The notes beneath the pieces were generated by a model that saw only the letters and a list, made by a program, of their open reading frames with translations, did no database searches and was not told the origin of the DNA. Shown in pieces: positions 25,046 to 33,363 of a DNA stretch of 64,000 bases. Position 1 is the first letter of the stretch, and each line of letters opens with the position of its first letter. This DNA comes from Luteimonas suaedae (GTDB lineage: Bacteria; Pseudomonadota; Gammaproteobacteria; Xanthomonadales; Xanthomonadaceae): positions 1-64,000 of the forward strand of contig NZ_VSSP01000006.1 in NCBI RefSeq assembly GCF_008312895.1, given 5' to 3'. Position numbers and translations under genes: made by a program.

Positions 25046-26332
25046 TCATTGGCCATTGATGAGCCCCGGCAGCCACAACGACACTTGCGGCACGTAGGCG
25101 ACGAGCCCGAGCGCCACCAGCAGCGCGAGATAGAAGGGCCAGATCGTGCGCACGCTCCGCTCGATCGGGATCCGGCCGATCGCGCAGCCGACGAAGAGCA
25201 CCGAGCCCACCGGCGGCGTCACCAGGCCGATCCCGAGATTCAGGATCAGCATGATCCCGAACTGCACCGGATCCATGCCGAGCTGGATGGACAGCGGCAG
25301 GAAGATCGGCGTCGTGATCATGATCAGTGGCGCCATGTCCATGAAGGTGCCGAGGATCAGCAGCGTCAGGTTGATCAGGAGCAGCAGCACGAGCGGATCT
25401 TCGCTGATGGCCTTCAGCAGCGACGCGAGCTGCTCGGGCACCTGCAGGATCGCCAACAGCCAGCCGAACGCCGCCGCCGTGCCGATGATGATCATCACCA
25501 TCGCCGTCGTCCGGACGGCCGCGGTCGTCGCCTGCACGAAACGCTCCCAGCTAAGTGAGCGGTACACGAACAACGCGACCACGATCGTGTAGACGACGGC
25601 GATCGCGGAGGACTCGGTCGCCGTGAACACGCCGAGCAGGATTCCGAGCACGATGACCAGCGCCGCAAGCAGCCCCGGGACGGCCGCGGCGAATGCGATC
25701 AGGAACACGCGTACCCCGGGAAACCGGCCGCGCGGATAGCCGCGGCGCACAGCGACGATGTACGCCGCGATCATCAGCAGCAAGCCCGCGAGGACGCCCG
25801 GGACGATGCCCGCGATGAACAGATCCGCGATCGAGACGCTGACGCTCGCCGCCGCGGTGTAGATGATCATGTTGTGCGACGGCGGGATCAGCAGGCCGGT
25901 GATCGCCGAGGTCGCCGACACGTTGACCACGTAGTCGCCGTCGTAGCCCTTCTCGCGCATCACCGGCCCGAGCGCGGAGCCGATCGCCGACACGCTCGCG
26001 ATGGCCGAGCCCGACACTGCGCCGAACAGCATCGACGAGCCGACCGTCACCTGCCCCAGCCCGCCGCGCGTACGACCGAGCGCGGCGTCGGCCACCCTGA
26101 TGAGCCGCTCCGCGATGCCGGCGCGATGCATCAGGTCGCCCGCGAAGATGAAGAATGGAATCGCCATGAGCGCGAAGATGTTCATGCCCGCCGCCATGCG
26201 CTGGAACGGGACGACCAGCGGGATGTCGAGCAGGAAGAACGTGACCAGCGACGCGGCACCGAGCGCGAACGCGACCGGGACACCGATGATTAGCAGCACC
26301 GCGAGGGTGACCAGGAGCACGATCAGTTCCAT
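25046..26332 (-). CDS. dctM: TRAP transporter large permease (DctM/SiaM type)
   Basis: 428 residues, start 26332. About 12 helices in the IT-superfamily pattern; diagnostic segments ALMAIPFFIFAGDLMHRAGI, MLFGAVSGSAIASVSAIGSA, GLLIPPSHNMIIYT and NLGIGLVTPPVGSVLFVGCA. Sodium-driven import of a carboxylate delivered by the DctP protein. It overlaps the small permease gene by 10 bases and is followed after 137 bases by the UxaA-type gene. Confidence 0.93.
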   Translation of the reverse strand: MELIVLLVTLAVLLIIGVPVAFALGAASLVTFFLLDIPLVVPFQRMAAGMNIFALMAIPFFIFAGDLMHRAGIAERLIRVADAALGRTRGGLGQVTVGSSMLFGAVSGSAIASVSAIGSALGPVMREKGYDGDYVVNVSATSAITGLLIPPSHNMIIYTAAASVSVSIADLFIAGIVPGVLAGLLLMIAAYIVAVRRGYPRGRFPGVRVFLIAFAAAVPGLLAALVIVLGILLGVFTATESSAIAVVYTIVVALFVYRSLSWERFVQATTAAVRTTAMVMIIIGTAAAFGWLLAILQVPEQLASLLKAISEDPLVLLLLINLTLLILGTFMDMAPLIMITTPIFLPLSIQLGMDPVQFGIMLILNLGIGLVTPPVGSVLFVGCAIGRIPIERSVRTIWPFYLALLVALGLVAYVPQVSLWLPGLINGQ

Positions 26333-26802
26333 GTCGGATCGATCTCCCGGCCGCGCAGGTCCGTGACGATGTGTTCGATGCTGAACCCGAAGATGAGCAG
26401 GCCCGCCAGCGGAATCGGAAGATAGGCGACCCCGCGCGGCAGGTCGAGCGCCGGGATCACGTGCTCCCAGGTCGCGAGCACCAGTTCGGTGCCCCACGCC
26501 GCCATGGACGCGCCGAACAGGCCGACGACGGCGTGCGCGGCGAGGTCGACCGCTGTCTTCCATTTCCCCGGCAGCGCGTTCGCGACCACGCCGATGCGGA
26601 TGTGGAAGCCTTCGCGCACGCCGGCGGCGGCCGCGAACATCACGAACCAGATCATCAGCAACTGTGCTGCCGATTCCGCCCACGCCGTGCTGTCGTTCAG
26701 CACGTAGCGCGCGAACACCTGCCAGCCGATGACGGCGGTCATCAGCAGCAGGCCGAAGCCTGCGAACCAGCGAATGAAGCGGCTGATGCGAGCGCCGATC
26801 AT
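26323..26802 (-). CDS. dctQ: TRAP transporter small permease (DctQ type)
   Basis: 159 residues, start 26802. Four helices with the signatures GWQVFARYVLNDSTAWAESA and FVMFAAAAGVREGFHIRIG, both standard for DctQ. Partner of the large permease in the inner membrane. Overlaps dctP by 4 bases and dctM by 10. Confidence 0.92.
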   Translation of the reverse strand: MIGARISRFIRWFAGFGLLLMTAVIGWQVFARYVLNDSTAWAESAAQLLMIWFVMFAAAAGVREGFHIRIGVVANALPGKWKTAVDLAAHAVVGLFGASMAAWGTELVLATWEHVIPALDLPRGVAYLPIPLAGLLIFGFSIEHIVTDLRGREIDPTWN

Positions 26803-27839
26803 TGCCGGTTTACTCGAGACGCATCGCTTGCCTGGCGGGCTTCTGCGGGGGCAGGCGCGTCCAGCGCCTGGATCCGATCGGCGAGCTCGCGCAGGCGCGG
26901 CGTCGTCAGGAAGCGGTCCCACACCGGGCGCATGCGGCTTGCGAAGGCGTCGTGATCGACGTCCTCGACCAGCTCGATGCCGTCCTCCAGCACGCGCCTG
27001 CGCGATTCCTCGACGCGCGCGTCCCAAAGCTCGCGCATGATCGGCACCGAGCCGTCGACCGCCGCCTGCAGGTGCTCCCGCTGCGCGTCGTCGAGCTTCT
27101 TCCAGGTGTGCATCGAGGCGACGAGCACTTCCGGCGCCAGCACATGGTTGGTCATGCTGTAGTGGCGCGCGGCTTCGAAGTGGCGCGAGCTTTCGTACGA
27201 CGGCCAGTTGTTCTCCGCGCCGTCGACGACGCCCTGCACGAGCGCCTGGAACACCTCGGTGTAGGGGATCGGCGTCGGGTTGGCGCCGAGCGCCTGCACC
27301 ATCGCGACGTAGATGCTCGAGTTCTGCACCCGCACTTTCAGGCCGCGCATGTCGTCGGGGGTGCGGATCGGTCGCCGCGTGTTGTAGAAGGAGCGCGCGC
27401 CGGAATCGTAGTAGCACAGCCCCTTCAATCCGTGCGGCGTCATCGCGTCGAGGATGGCGCGCCCCGGCGCGCCGTCGAAGGCCGCGCGCGAATGCGCGAC
27501 AGAGCGGAACAGGAACGGCAGCGCCAGCACCATCGTCTCCGGCACGATCGAGTTCACCGGCGCGAGATTGACGCGGTTGAGATCGAGGCCGCCGAAGATC
27601 GTGATTTCCAGCGTGTCCGCTTCGGAGCCGAGCTGGCCGCCGGAATAGACGCGGACGCGCATCTCGCCGCCGGTGCGTTCGGCGAGGACGCGGTCGATGG
27701 CGTGCAATGCCCTGGTCGTCGGGTAACTTTCGGGGTGCGTCTCGGCGGCGAAGAGCGGGCGCTGGCTGCTGCCTGTCTTGCGGCGCTGGCAGGCCATGAG
27801 GAGGAGCGGCGTCAGCAGCAGCTCACGCCGCGTCAGCAT
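26799..27839 (-). CDS. dctP: TRAP transporter solute-binding protein (DctP type)
   Basis: 346 residues, start 27839. Signal sequence LTRRELLLTPLLLMAC, with a lipobox-like end (LLMAC) and twin Arg at residues 4-5, so lipidation or Tat export are both possible. Binding-protein motifs: VRVYSGGQLGSEADTLE, KVRVQNSSIYVAMVQALGA and QGVVDGAENNWPSYESSRHF, the last containing the ligand-binding region that reads E-N-N. The conserved Arg in LKVRVQNS would hold the substrate carboxylate. The pairing with a UxaA-type dehydratase suggests a hexuronate or aldarate ligand. Confidence 0.9.
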   Translation of the reverse strand: MLTRRELLLTPLLLMACQRRKTGSSQRPLFAAETHPESYPTTRALHAIDRVLAERTGGEMRVRVYSGGQLGSEADTLEITIFGGLDLNRVNLAPVNSIVPETMVLALPFLFRSVAHSRAAFDGAPGRAILDAMTPHGLKGLCYYDSGARSFYNTRRPIRTPDDMRGLKVRVQNSSIYVAMVQALGANPTPIPYTEVFQALVQGVVDGAENNWPSYESSRHFEAARHYSMTNHVLAPEVLVASMHTWKKLDDAQREHLQAAVDGSVPIMRELWDARVEESRRRVLEDGIELVEDVDHDAFASRMRPVWDRFLTTPRLRELADRIQALDAPAPAEARQASDASRVNRQ

Positions 27840-28339
27840 GTTGATATCCCGTTCGCAGGAGCGAAGCGGCAGGTTGTAGGCGAGTGATGGGCGGGCTCGC
27901 GACCTTGCCGTGCGGCCGCCGGGCGATGTCGCGCACCGCCGGATCGGGTGGGAACAGCCGGTCGGGATGCAGCTCGAGGCGTCGCGACATGACGGCAGTG
28001 AATTTTCTGAATCAGGACGACAGTCACCATAACCCCTGTTTGCGCGGCCATTCCAGAGGCACTGGAAAGGGGAGGTGAAAAGGGACGGGGCAAGTCAAGC
28101 GTCGGCGCACTCGCGCTCGCGCCGCCCGCCCGGGCGATCGCCAGCCCATGGCCCCTCCCAACGCCTTTTCCATCATCCGCTGAAACCTGGGATCTTGTAG
28201 GCACGTGCGGCAGGCCAATCAGGGCTTCCAGCAGGGATCACCAGATCACGATGCAACTGTCGTGCAAGCAGGCACGAAAGGGGCTAAGGTGCGCCGGTCA
28301 AGCGCCGCTTTCCGGCCAGCCTTGATCCCGTCGTCCAGC
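27840..28339. other. 500-base spacer, divergent promoters presumed
   Basis: Gap between dctP (leftward) and the FecI-type gene (rightward). It must hold both promoters. I see a short dyad TTCGC-AGGA-GCGAA near 27850-27865 beside dctP, but no Fur-like box, attC, tRNA or convincing small gene. Frames open here lack ribosome sites and have arginine/proline-rich artefact composition. Confidence 0.4.
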
Positions 28340-28888
28340 ATGGAAAGATTCGCGCCCGCGCCTGAGAACGCTGCCAAGCGGGCGCCTGACGATTCGTTCG
28401 TGAAATGGATCGAGCAGTACGGCGCCGCACTGCTGCGTTTTTTCCGGCGCCGCATCCCGGATGCGCACGATGCCGACGACGCGCTGCAGGACACCTACGT
28501 CCGGCTGCTGAAATACCGCGATCGCGAGCACATGGAAGCGCCCCAAGCGCTGGCGTTCCGGATTGCCGAAAGCGTGGTTTGCGACCGCCAGCGCCGACGG
28601 GCATCGCACCGGGTGGATGCACACGTGCCGTTCGCGGACGACGACGATCCCGCCACCGGGGCCGGTCCGGAGCACGTCGCCTGCGCCGGCCAAGAACTGG
28701 GCGTGCTGGCGGAAGCCATCGGCGAACTTTCACCGAAATGCCGTCGGGTATTCCTGATGAGTCGTCTGCACGGCCTCAAGCGCCAGGACATCGCCGACCG
28801 TCTGGGCATTTCCGTGCAGATGGTCGACAAGCACCTCGGCCGCGCCATGGCGTATTGCCGGCGCAAGGTAGAAGGTTCCGCCTCGTGA
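28340..28888 (+). CDS. FecI-like ECF RNA polymerase sigma factor
   Basis: 182 residues, ATG 28340. Region 2: WIEQYGAALLRFFRRRIPDA, HDADDALQDTYVRLL. Region 4: AIGELSPKCRRVFLMSRLHG, LKRQDIADRLGISVQMVDKH. The RRRI and LQDTYVRLL forms and the KHLGRAM.YCR end are typical of the FecI group. It should direct transcription of the receptor operon downstream when the receptor signals through FecR. No Fur box was seen upstream. Confidence 0.9.
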   Translation: MERFAPAPENAAKRAPDDSFVKWIEQYGAALLRFFRRRIPDAHDADDALQDTYVRLLKYRDREHMEAPQALAFRIAESVVCDRQRRRASHRVDAHVPFADDDDPATGAGPEHVACAGQELGVLAEAIGELSPKCRRVFLMSRLHGLKRQDIADRLGISVQMVDKHLGRAMAYCRRKVEGSAS

Positions 28889-28904
28889 ACGTTCTGGATT
28901 GACC

Positions 28905-29912
28905 ATGGCCCTTCACGACATGGACGAGCATCTGGCGGCCGAAGCCGACCGTTGGCTCCTGCGCATGCAGGACCCCGACCGGACCGAAACCGAACGGCGC
29001 CAATTCGAGGCCTGGCTGCGGCGCGATCGGGCGCATCTTGCCGCCTATCGCAACGCCGAGCGGCTTTGGCGGCAACTCGGCCAGGCGGTTCGGCGCCCCG
29101 AGGTCCGCGACCTGCCCGAAGCAGCGCTTCCGCCTGCCGGAGAGCCGGGTCGGCGGATAGCGCGACGGAACCAATGGCTCGCCGCGGCCGCCTGCCTGCT
29201 GCTGGTCGTCGCCGGTTTCCAGTTCCTTCGACCGCCACGGCCGGCGCCGCCGCAGTCGTTCGCGACAGCCACCGGGGAAACCCGCCGCGCGGTGCTGGAC
29301 GACGGCTCCGTGGTCACCCTGGATACCGACAGCCGGATCGCGGTCGCGTACACCGATCAGGCGCGTCGCATCGAAATCGCGCACGGCAATGCATTCTTCG
29401 ACGTCGCCGCAGACGCGTCGCGACCATTTGTCGTCGACGCCGGGCCGGGACGGGCCACCGTGCTGGGAACGCGCTTCCAAATGAACACGGCATCCGGCCG
29501 ACTCGAAGTCGTCCTGGTCGAGGGATCGCTGCAACTCGAACATCGGGGCACCGGCGGGAACGCCTCCCCTCCGGCATTGGTCGTCCTTGAACCGGGCCAG
29601 TCCGCGCGACTGGACGGCCAGGCAGCCGGGTGGCGGATCGGCCCTGCCGACGTGGAAGCGCGGACCGCCTGGCTGCAGGGCCGGTTGATCTTCCGTGACA
29701 CACCGCTGCCCGTGGCGCTGGCCGAGTTCAACCGCTACAGCACCGTCAAGCTGCGCATCGGCGACGCACGGCTGGAGGCTTTGACGATCCACGGCGTCTT
29801 CCGCACGGGCGACCAGCGCTCGTTCGCGCTCGCACTCGCGAGCACGCTGCCCGTGCGGGTCCAAGACGTTGATGGCGACCTGGTCCTGCGGGACGCAGAC
29901 GTGGCGCCCTGA
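28905..29912 (+). CDS. FecR-like anti-sigma/regulatory protein
   Basis: 335 residues, ATG 28905, 16 bases after the sigma gene. DUF4880 N-terminal domain (residues 8-55, EADRWLLRMQDPDRTETERR, QFEAWLRRDRAHLAAYR); one membrane helix (about residues 90-108, WLAAAACLLLVVAGFQFL); periplasmic FecR domain (ATATGETRRAVLDDGSVVTL to LVEGSLQLE); and a C-terminal DUF4974/STN-like part (GRLIFRDTPLPVALAEFNRY). It carries the signal from the receptor to the sigma factor across the inner membrane. Confidence 0.92.
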   Translation: MALHDMDEHLAAEADRWLLRMQDPDRTETERRQFEAWLRRDRAHLAAYRNAERLWRQLGQAVRRPEVRDLPEAALPPAGEPGRRIARRNQWLAAAACLLLVVAGFQFLRPPRPAPPQSFATATGETRRAVLDDGSVVTLDTDSRIAVAYTDQARRIEIAHGNAFFDVAADASRPFVVDAGPGRATVLGTRFQMNTASGRLEVVLVEGSLQLEHRGTGGNASPPALVVLEPGQSARLDGQAAGWRIGPADVEARTAWLQGRLIFRDTPLPVALAEFNRYSTVKLRIGDARLEALTIHGVFRTGDQRSFALALASTLPVRVQDVDGDLVLRDADVAP

Positions 29913-30087
29913 GTTCCGACGGCCTCCTGCGGCCGGCGCGGCGCGCTTCGGCCCTCGCCCCACTCACCCACTTTTCGGCGATCGCGCGGACGCGAGGTAG
30001 AAGGTCCGCGCGCGGCTGCGTTACACCTTCATGCAGGCCCGTTGCGCCGTGACCGCTCACGGCGGGGCACCTTTCGCAGGAATCGCC

Positions 30088-33000
30088 ATGACCGAAAAAC
30101 GCAGCAAGACCGGATCGAAACTGCTCGCCTGGTCGGTGCTCACCGCCGCCCTGCTGGCCCTTCCGCCGTTCGTGCAGGCGCAGGCACCGGAAGGCAGGGC
30201 GCCGGGAGACAGCCGGCCGGCTGCCGTGCACCACTTCCGCATCCCCGCCTCGTCCCTGGCCGAGGCCCTGACCGCGTTCGCGATGCAAAGCGGATTGCAG
30301 GTCTCGTTCACCCGCGACACCGTGCGCGGCCTGCGGGCGCCGGAACTCGACGGCGACTACGCGCCGACCGAAGCGCTGGAATTCCTGCTGCAGGGAACGT
30401 CGCTCGATTATGCGTTCGTCAACGAGTCGACCATCGTCATCCGGCGCCCGGAAACGCCGGCGACGACCGGCGATGCGCCCGCCGGTGCGCAGCTTCCCGA
30501 CACGCCCGCCCCGACCACTCTGGAAACCGTCTCGGTCATCGGCACCAATATCGTCGGCGCCCGCGAATCCGGCACGCTGCCCGTGTCCGTCGTCCGCCGC
30601 GAATCGCTGGACGCGATGGGCGTGGCGACGGCCGGGGAGATGATCGCCGCGCTGCCGCACTCGGGCGCACAGGCCTTCAACAACGAATCGCAGGGACCGA
30701 ACCAGGCGCGCGGCGACGTCGCCTCGGCCAATCTGCGCGGACTGGGGTCCGGCAACACGCTGGTGCTGCTCAACGGCCGTCGCATGGTCGCCCATCCCAC
30801 CACCCAGCAGGAAGGCTCGGTGCCGGTACAGATCGTCAACCTCAACACCGTGCCGGGGCCGGCGCTGCAGCGCATCGACATCCTCCGCGACGGCGCCGGC
30901 GCGATCTACGGTTCGGACGCGACGGCCGGCATCCTCGACAACGTGCTCGACAACCGCTTCAGCGGCGGCGAGGTCACGACGCGCTACGGATTCTCCGAAG
31001 GTACCGCGCTGGACGAGCAGTCGCTGGGTTTCAAACTGGGCAAATCGTTCAACCAGGGCGCCACCCATGCCACGCTGTTCGGCGAGATCTACAGCCGCTC
31101 GGCCATGCCGGCGTCCGACCGCCACTACGCCGGCACCGATTTCCTCAGCGACCGGGTTGCCGACACCTATGCCTCCAGCTTCGACAACCGCTCGTCGCTG
31201 GCGCCCTGGCTGCGCGCCTCGGTCGCGACCCCGGTCGCCGACTTCGGCGAGGCCTTCACCGCTTTCCATGTACAGCCCTGCGCGCTGCCGGGCTCGGACC
31301 TGGGCACCGGCACCGATGGTGTCTGCATCGACGGCGGCTCGTCGGCGCTGGAACCGGTGCTGCGCACCGACGAGGCGCCGGAACGGACGCTCACGCCCAG
31401 CTCCGACCGGATCAGCCTGATCTCCACCGTCGAGCACGATTTCGAATCGGGCGTCCAGGCCTTCGGCGAGCTGCTCTACTACTCCGCCGAGTCGACCGCG
31501 CACCGCGGCGGCACCACCAACCTGACCTCCGCGCCGCTGACGATATCGGCCGCCAACCCCTACAACCCCTTCGGTTCCGGGCCGGGCCGCGACCCCGGCT
31601 ATACCGGCCCGGCGCAGGACATCGCCATCGTCGGCCTGCGTGTGGACGATGTCGGCCGCCGCCGGATCGATGTCGACTCCGAAGCCTATCGCGCCCTGCT
31701 CGGGCTGCGCGGTGAACTTGGCGACTGGTGGAACTGGGAAAGCGCGGTCCTGTACTCCGAGGCGAACACCGTCGACGTCGAACACAACCGTGTCAGCAAC
31801 ACGGCGCTGCAGGCTGCGTTGAACAGCGCCGACCCAGCCACTGCCTACAACGCCTTCAACGGCGGCAATCTTGCGGCGCCGGGGCTCCACGACGCGTCCC
31901 TCAATCCGCCCGCTGTGGTCGACCCCTTGCGCATCAGCATCAGCCGGGACAGCAGGGCGACACTGGCGCTGGCGGATTTCAAGCTCTCCAGCCCGAACGC
32001 GTTCTCGGCGTTCGGCCGGGATGTTGGCGCGGCCGTCGGCGTGGAGATGCGGCGCGAGACCTTCCGCGACGATCGCGATCCGCATATCGACGGCACCATC
32101 AATTTCATCACGCCCGCCGGCGAGGCGACCAGCGACGCCATGGGCAGCAGCCCGACGCCGGATACGCAGGGTTCGCGCAACGTCCACTCCGCCTTCGCCG
32201 AACTGCAGATCCCGCTGATCTCCGAAGACGATGCCGTGTCCTTCGCTCGGAACATCGACCTGCAACTGGCGGCGCGCTACGAGCGCTTTTCCGACATCGA
32301 AGAGGGCGTGCTCAAGCCCAAGGCCGCGCTATCCTGGCGCCTCAACGACTGGCTGATGTTCCGCGGCGCCTACTCCGAAGGCTTCAGGGCGCCGAACCTG
32401 GAGACCGTCAACGCCACCGAGATCCGCCGCGTGCAGGAGAACCTGACCGACCTCTACGGTTGCGCCCAGGGACAGGGTGTCGATTCGATCGCCGCGATCG
32501 ACCGCAGCGCCTGCGGTGCGTACACCTACAACGTCGAGGACGTACGCAGCGGCAACCGCAACCTGGAATCGGAAACCAGCGAGACGGTCAGTGTCGGCAT
32601 CGTGTTGAACCCGACCGACAGCCTGGCCCTGACCCTCGACTGGTGGCGGATCAGGCAGGACGGCATCATCGGCGTGTTCGAGGCGCAGGATCACCTGAAC
32701 CTGGACGCGGTCCGGCGGCTGGAGGAAGGCGGCGTCAATCCCGCGCTCACCCGCGATGCCGACGGGCAACCCGTGCGCATCGCCAACCAGTTCCTCAACC
32801 TGGATTCGCGCACGGTGGAAGGCGTCGACATCGGCGCCCTCTATGCATTGCGGGACACGCGCCTGGGCGACTTCCGCTTCACCCTCGATATCGCGGTTCT
32901 CGACCGCTTCGACCAGACGCCCTCGCCAGAATCGGCCTCGCTTCTGGCCGCCGGACTGCCCGCCAGCGCCGGCGGTTCGCTGATCAGGCAGAACGAGAAC

Positions 33001-33315
33001 CCGCGCGTTCGCGGATCCGGCAGCATCGCCTGGCGGAACGGCGCATGGGAAGCGAACGCCTATGCCGGCTATGTGGGAAGCGTCGTGGACACCTCCGCGC
33101 TGAACTACCCGGTCGACGACTGGCTCACCGTCAACAGTTCGCTGAAGTACGCCTTCGATTCAGGACCACTGCGCGGCACCTCGCTGCGGATCGGCGTCAA
33201 CAACATCGCCGACAAGGACCCGCCGCTGGCCGATGAAACCTTCGGTTACCTGACCAAGCTGCACAACAACCGCGGGCGGTTCTGGTACCTGCAGGTCAGC
33301 AAATCGTTCCTGTGA
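30088..33315 (+). CDS. TonB-dependent receptor/transducer with STN signalling domain
   Basis: 1075 residues; ATG 30088 gives the signal peptide ending PPFVQAQ. The STN domain (about residues 45-120: FRIPASSLAEALTAFAMQSG, QVSFTRDTVRGLRAPELDGD) is the part that contacts FecR. The plug has NLRGLGSGNTLVLLNGRRMV and RIDILRDGAGAIYGSDATAG. A large barrel follows with GAYSEGFRAPNLETVNA, ending QVSKSFL. The AQAFNNESQGPNQARGDVAS plug insert belongs to the broad nutrient-receptor group rather than siderophore receptors. Ligand unknown; the neighbouring gamma-glutamyltransferase hints at a gamma-glutamyl compound. Confidence 0.9.
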   Translation: MTEKRSKTGSKLLAWSVLTAALLALPPFVQAQAPEGRAPGDSRPAAVHHFRIPASSLAEALTAFAMQSGLQVSFTRDTVRGLRAPELDGDYAPTEALEFLLQGTSLDYAFVNESTIVIRRPETPATTGDAPAGAQLPDTPAPTTLETVSVIGTNIVGARESGTLPVSVVRRESLDAMGVATAGEMIAALPHSGAQAFNNESQGPNQARGDVASANLRGLGSGNTLVLLNGRRMVAHPTTQQEGSVPVQIVNLNTVPGPALQRIDILRDGAGAIYGSDATAGILDNVLDNRFSGGEVTTRYGFSEGTALDEQSLGFKLGKSFNQGATHATLFGEIYSRSAMPASDRHYAGTDFLSDRVADTYASSFDNRSSLAPWLRASVATPVADFGEAFTAFHVQPCALPGSDLGTGTDGVCIDGGSSALEPVLRTDEAPERTLTPSSDRISLISTVEHDFESGVQAFGELLYYSAESTAHRGGTTNLTSAPLTISAANPYNPFGSGPGRDPGYTGPAQDIAIVGLRVDDVGRRRIDVDSEAYRALLGLRGELGDWWNWESAVLYSEANTVDVEHNRVSNTALQAALNSADPATAYNAFNGGNLAAPGLHDASLNPPAVVDPLRISISRDSRATLALADFKLSSPNAFSAFGRDVGAAVGVEMRRETFRDDRDPHIDGTINFITPAGEATSDAMGSSPTPDTQGSRNVHSAFAELQIPLISEDDAVSFARNIDLQLAARYERFSDIEEGVLKPKAALSWRLNDWLMFRGAYSEGFRAPNLETVNATEIRRVQENLTDLYGCAQGQGVDSIAAIDRSACGAYTYNVEDVRSGNRNLESETSETVSVGIVLNPTDSLALTLDWWRIRQDGIIGVFEAQDHLNLDAVRRLEEGGVNPALTRDADGQPVRIANQFLNLDSRTVEGVDIGALYALRDTRLGDFRFTLDIAVLDRFDQTPSPESASLLAAGLPASAGGSLIRQNENPRVRGSGSIAWRNGAWEANAYAGYVGSVVDTSALNYPVDDWLTVNSSLKYAFDSGPLRGTSLRIGVNNIADKDPPLADETFGYLTKLHNNRGRFWYLQVSKSFL

Positions 33316-33363
33316 GCCCCGCGCCGCCCGGCTGGTCCGAAGACCGTCCGCTCGCACGGTCCG

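Noticed and set aside
28024-28218. Minus-strand frame of 64 codons in the dctP/fecI spacer
   Set aside because: No ribosome site and Arg/Pro-rich artefact composition; it overlaps the presumed promoters.
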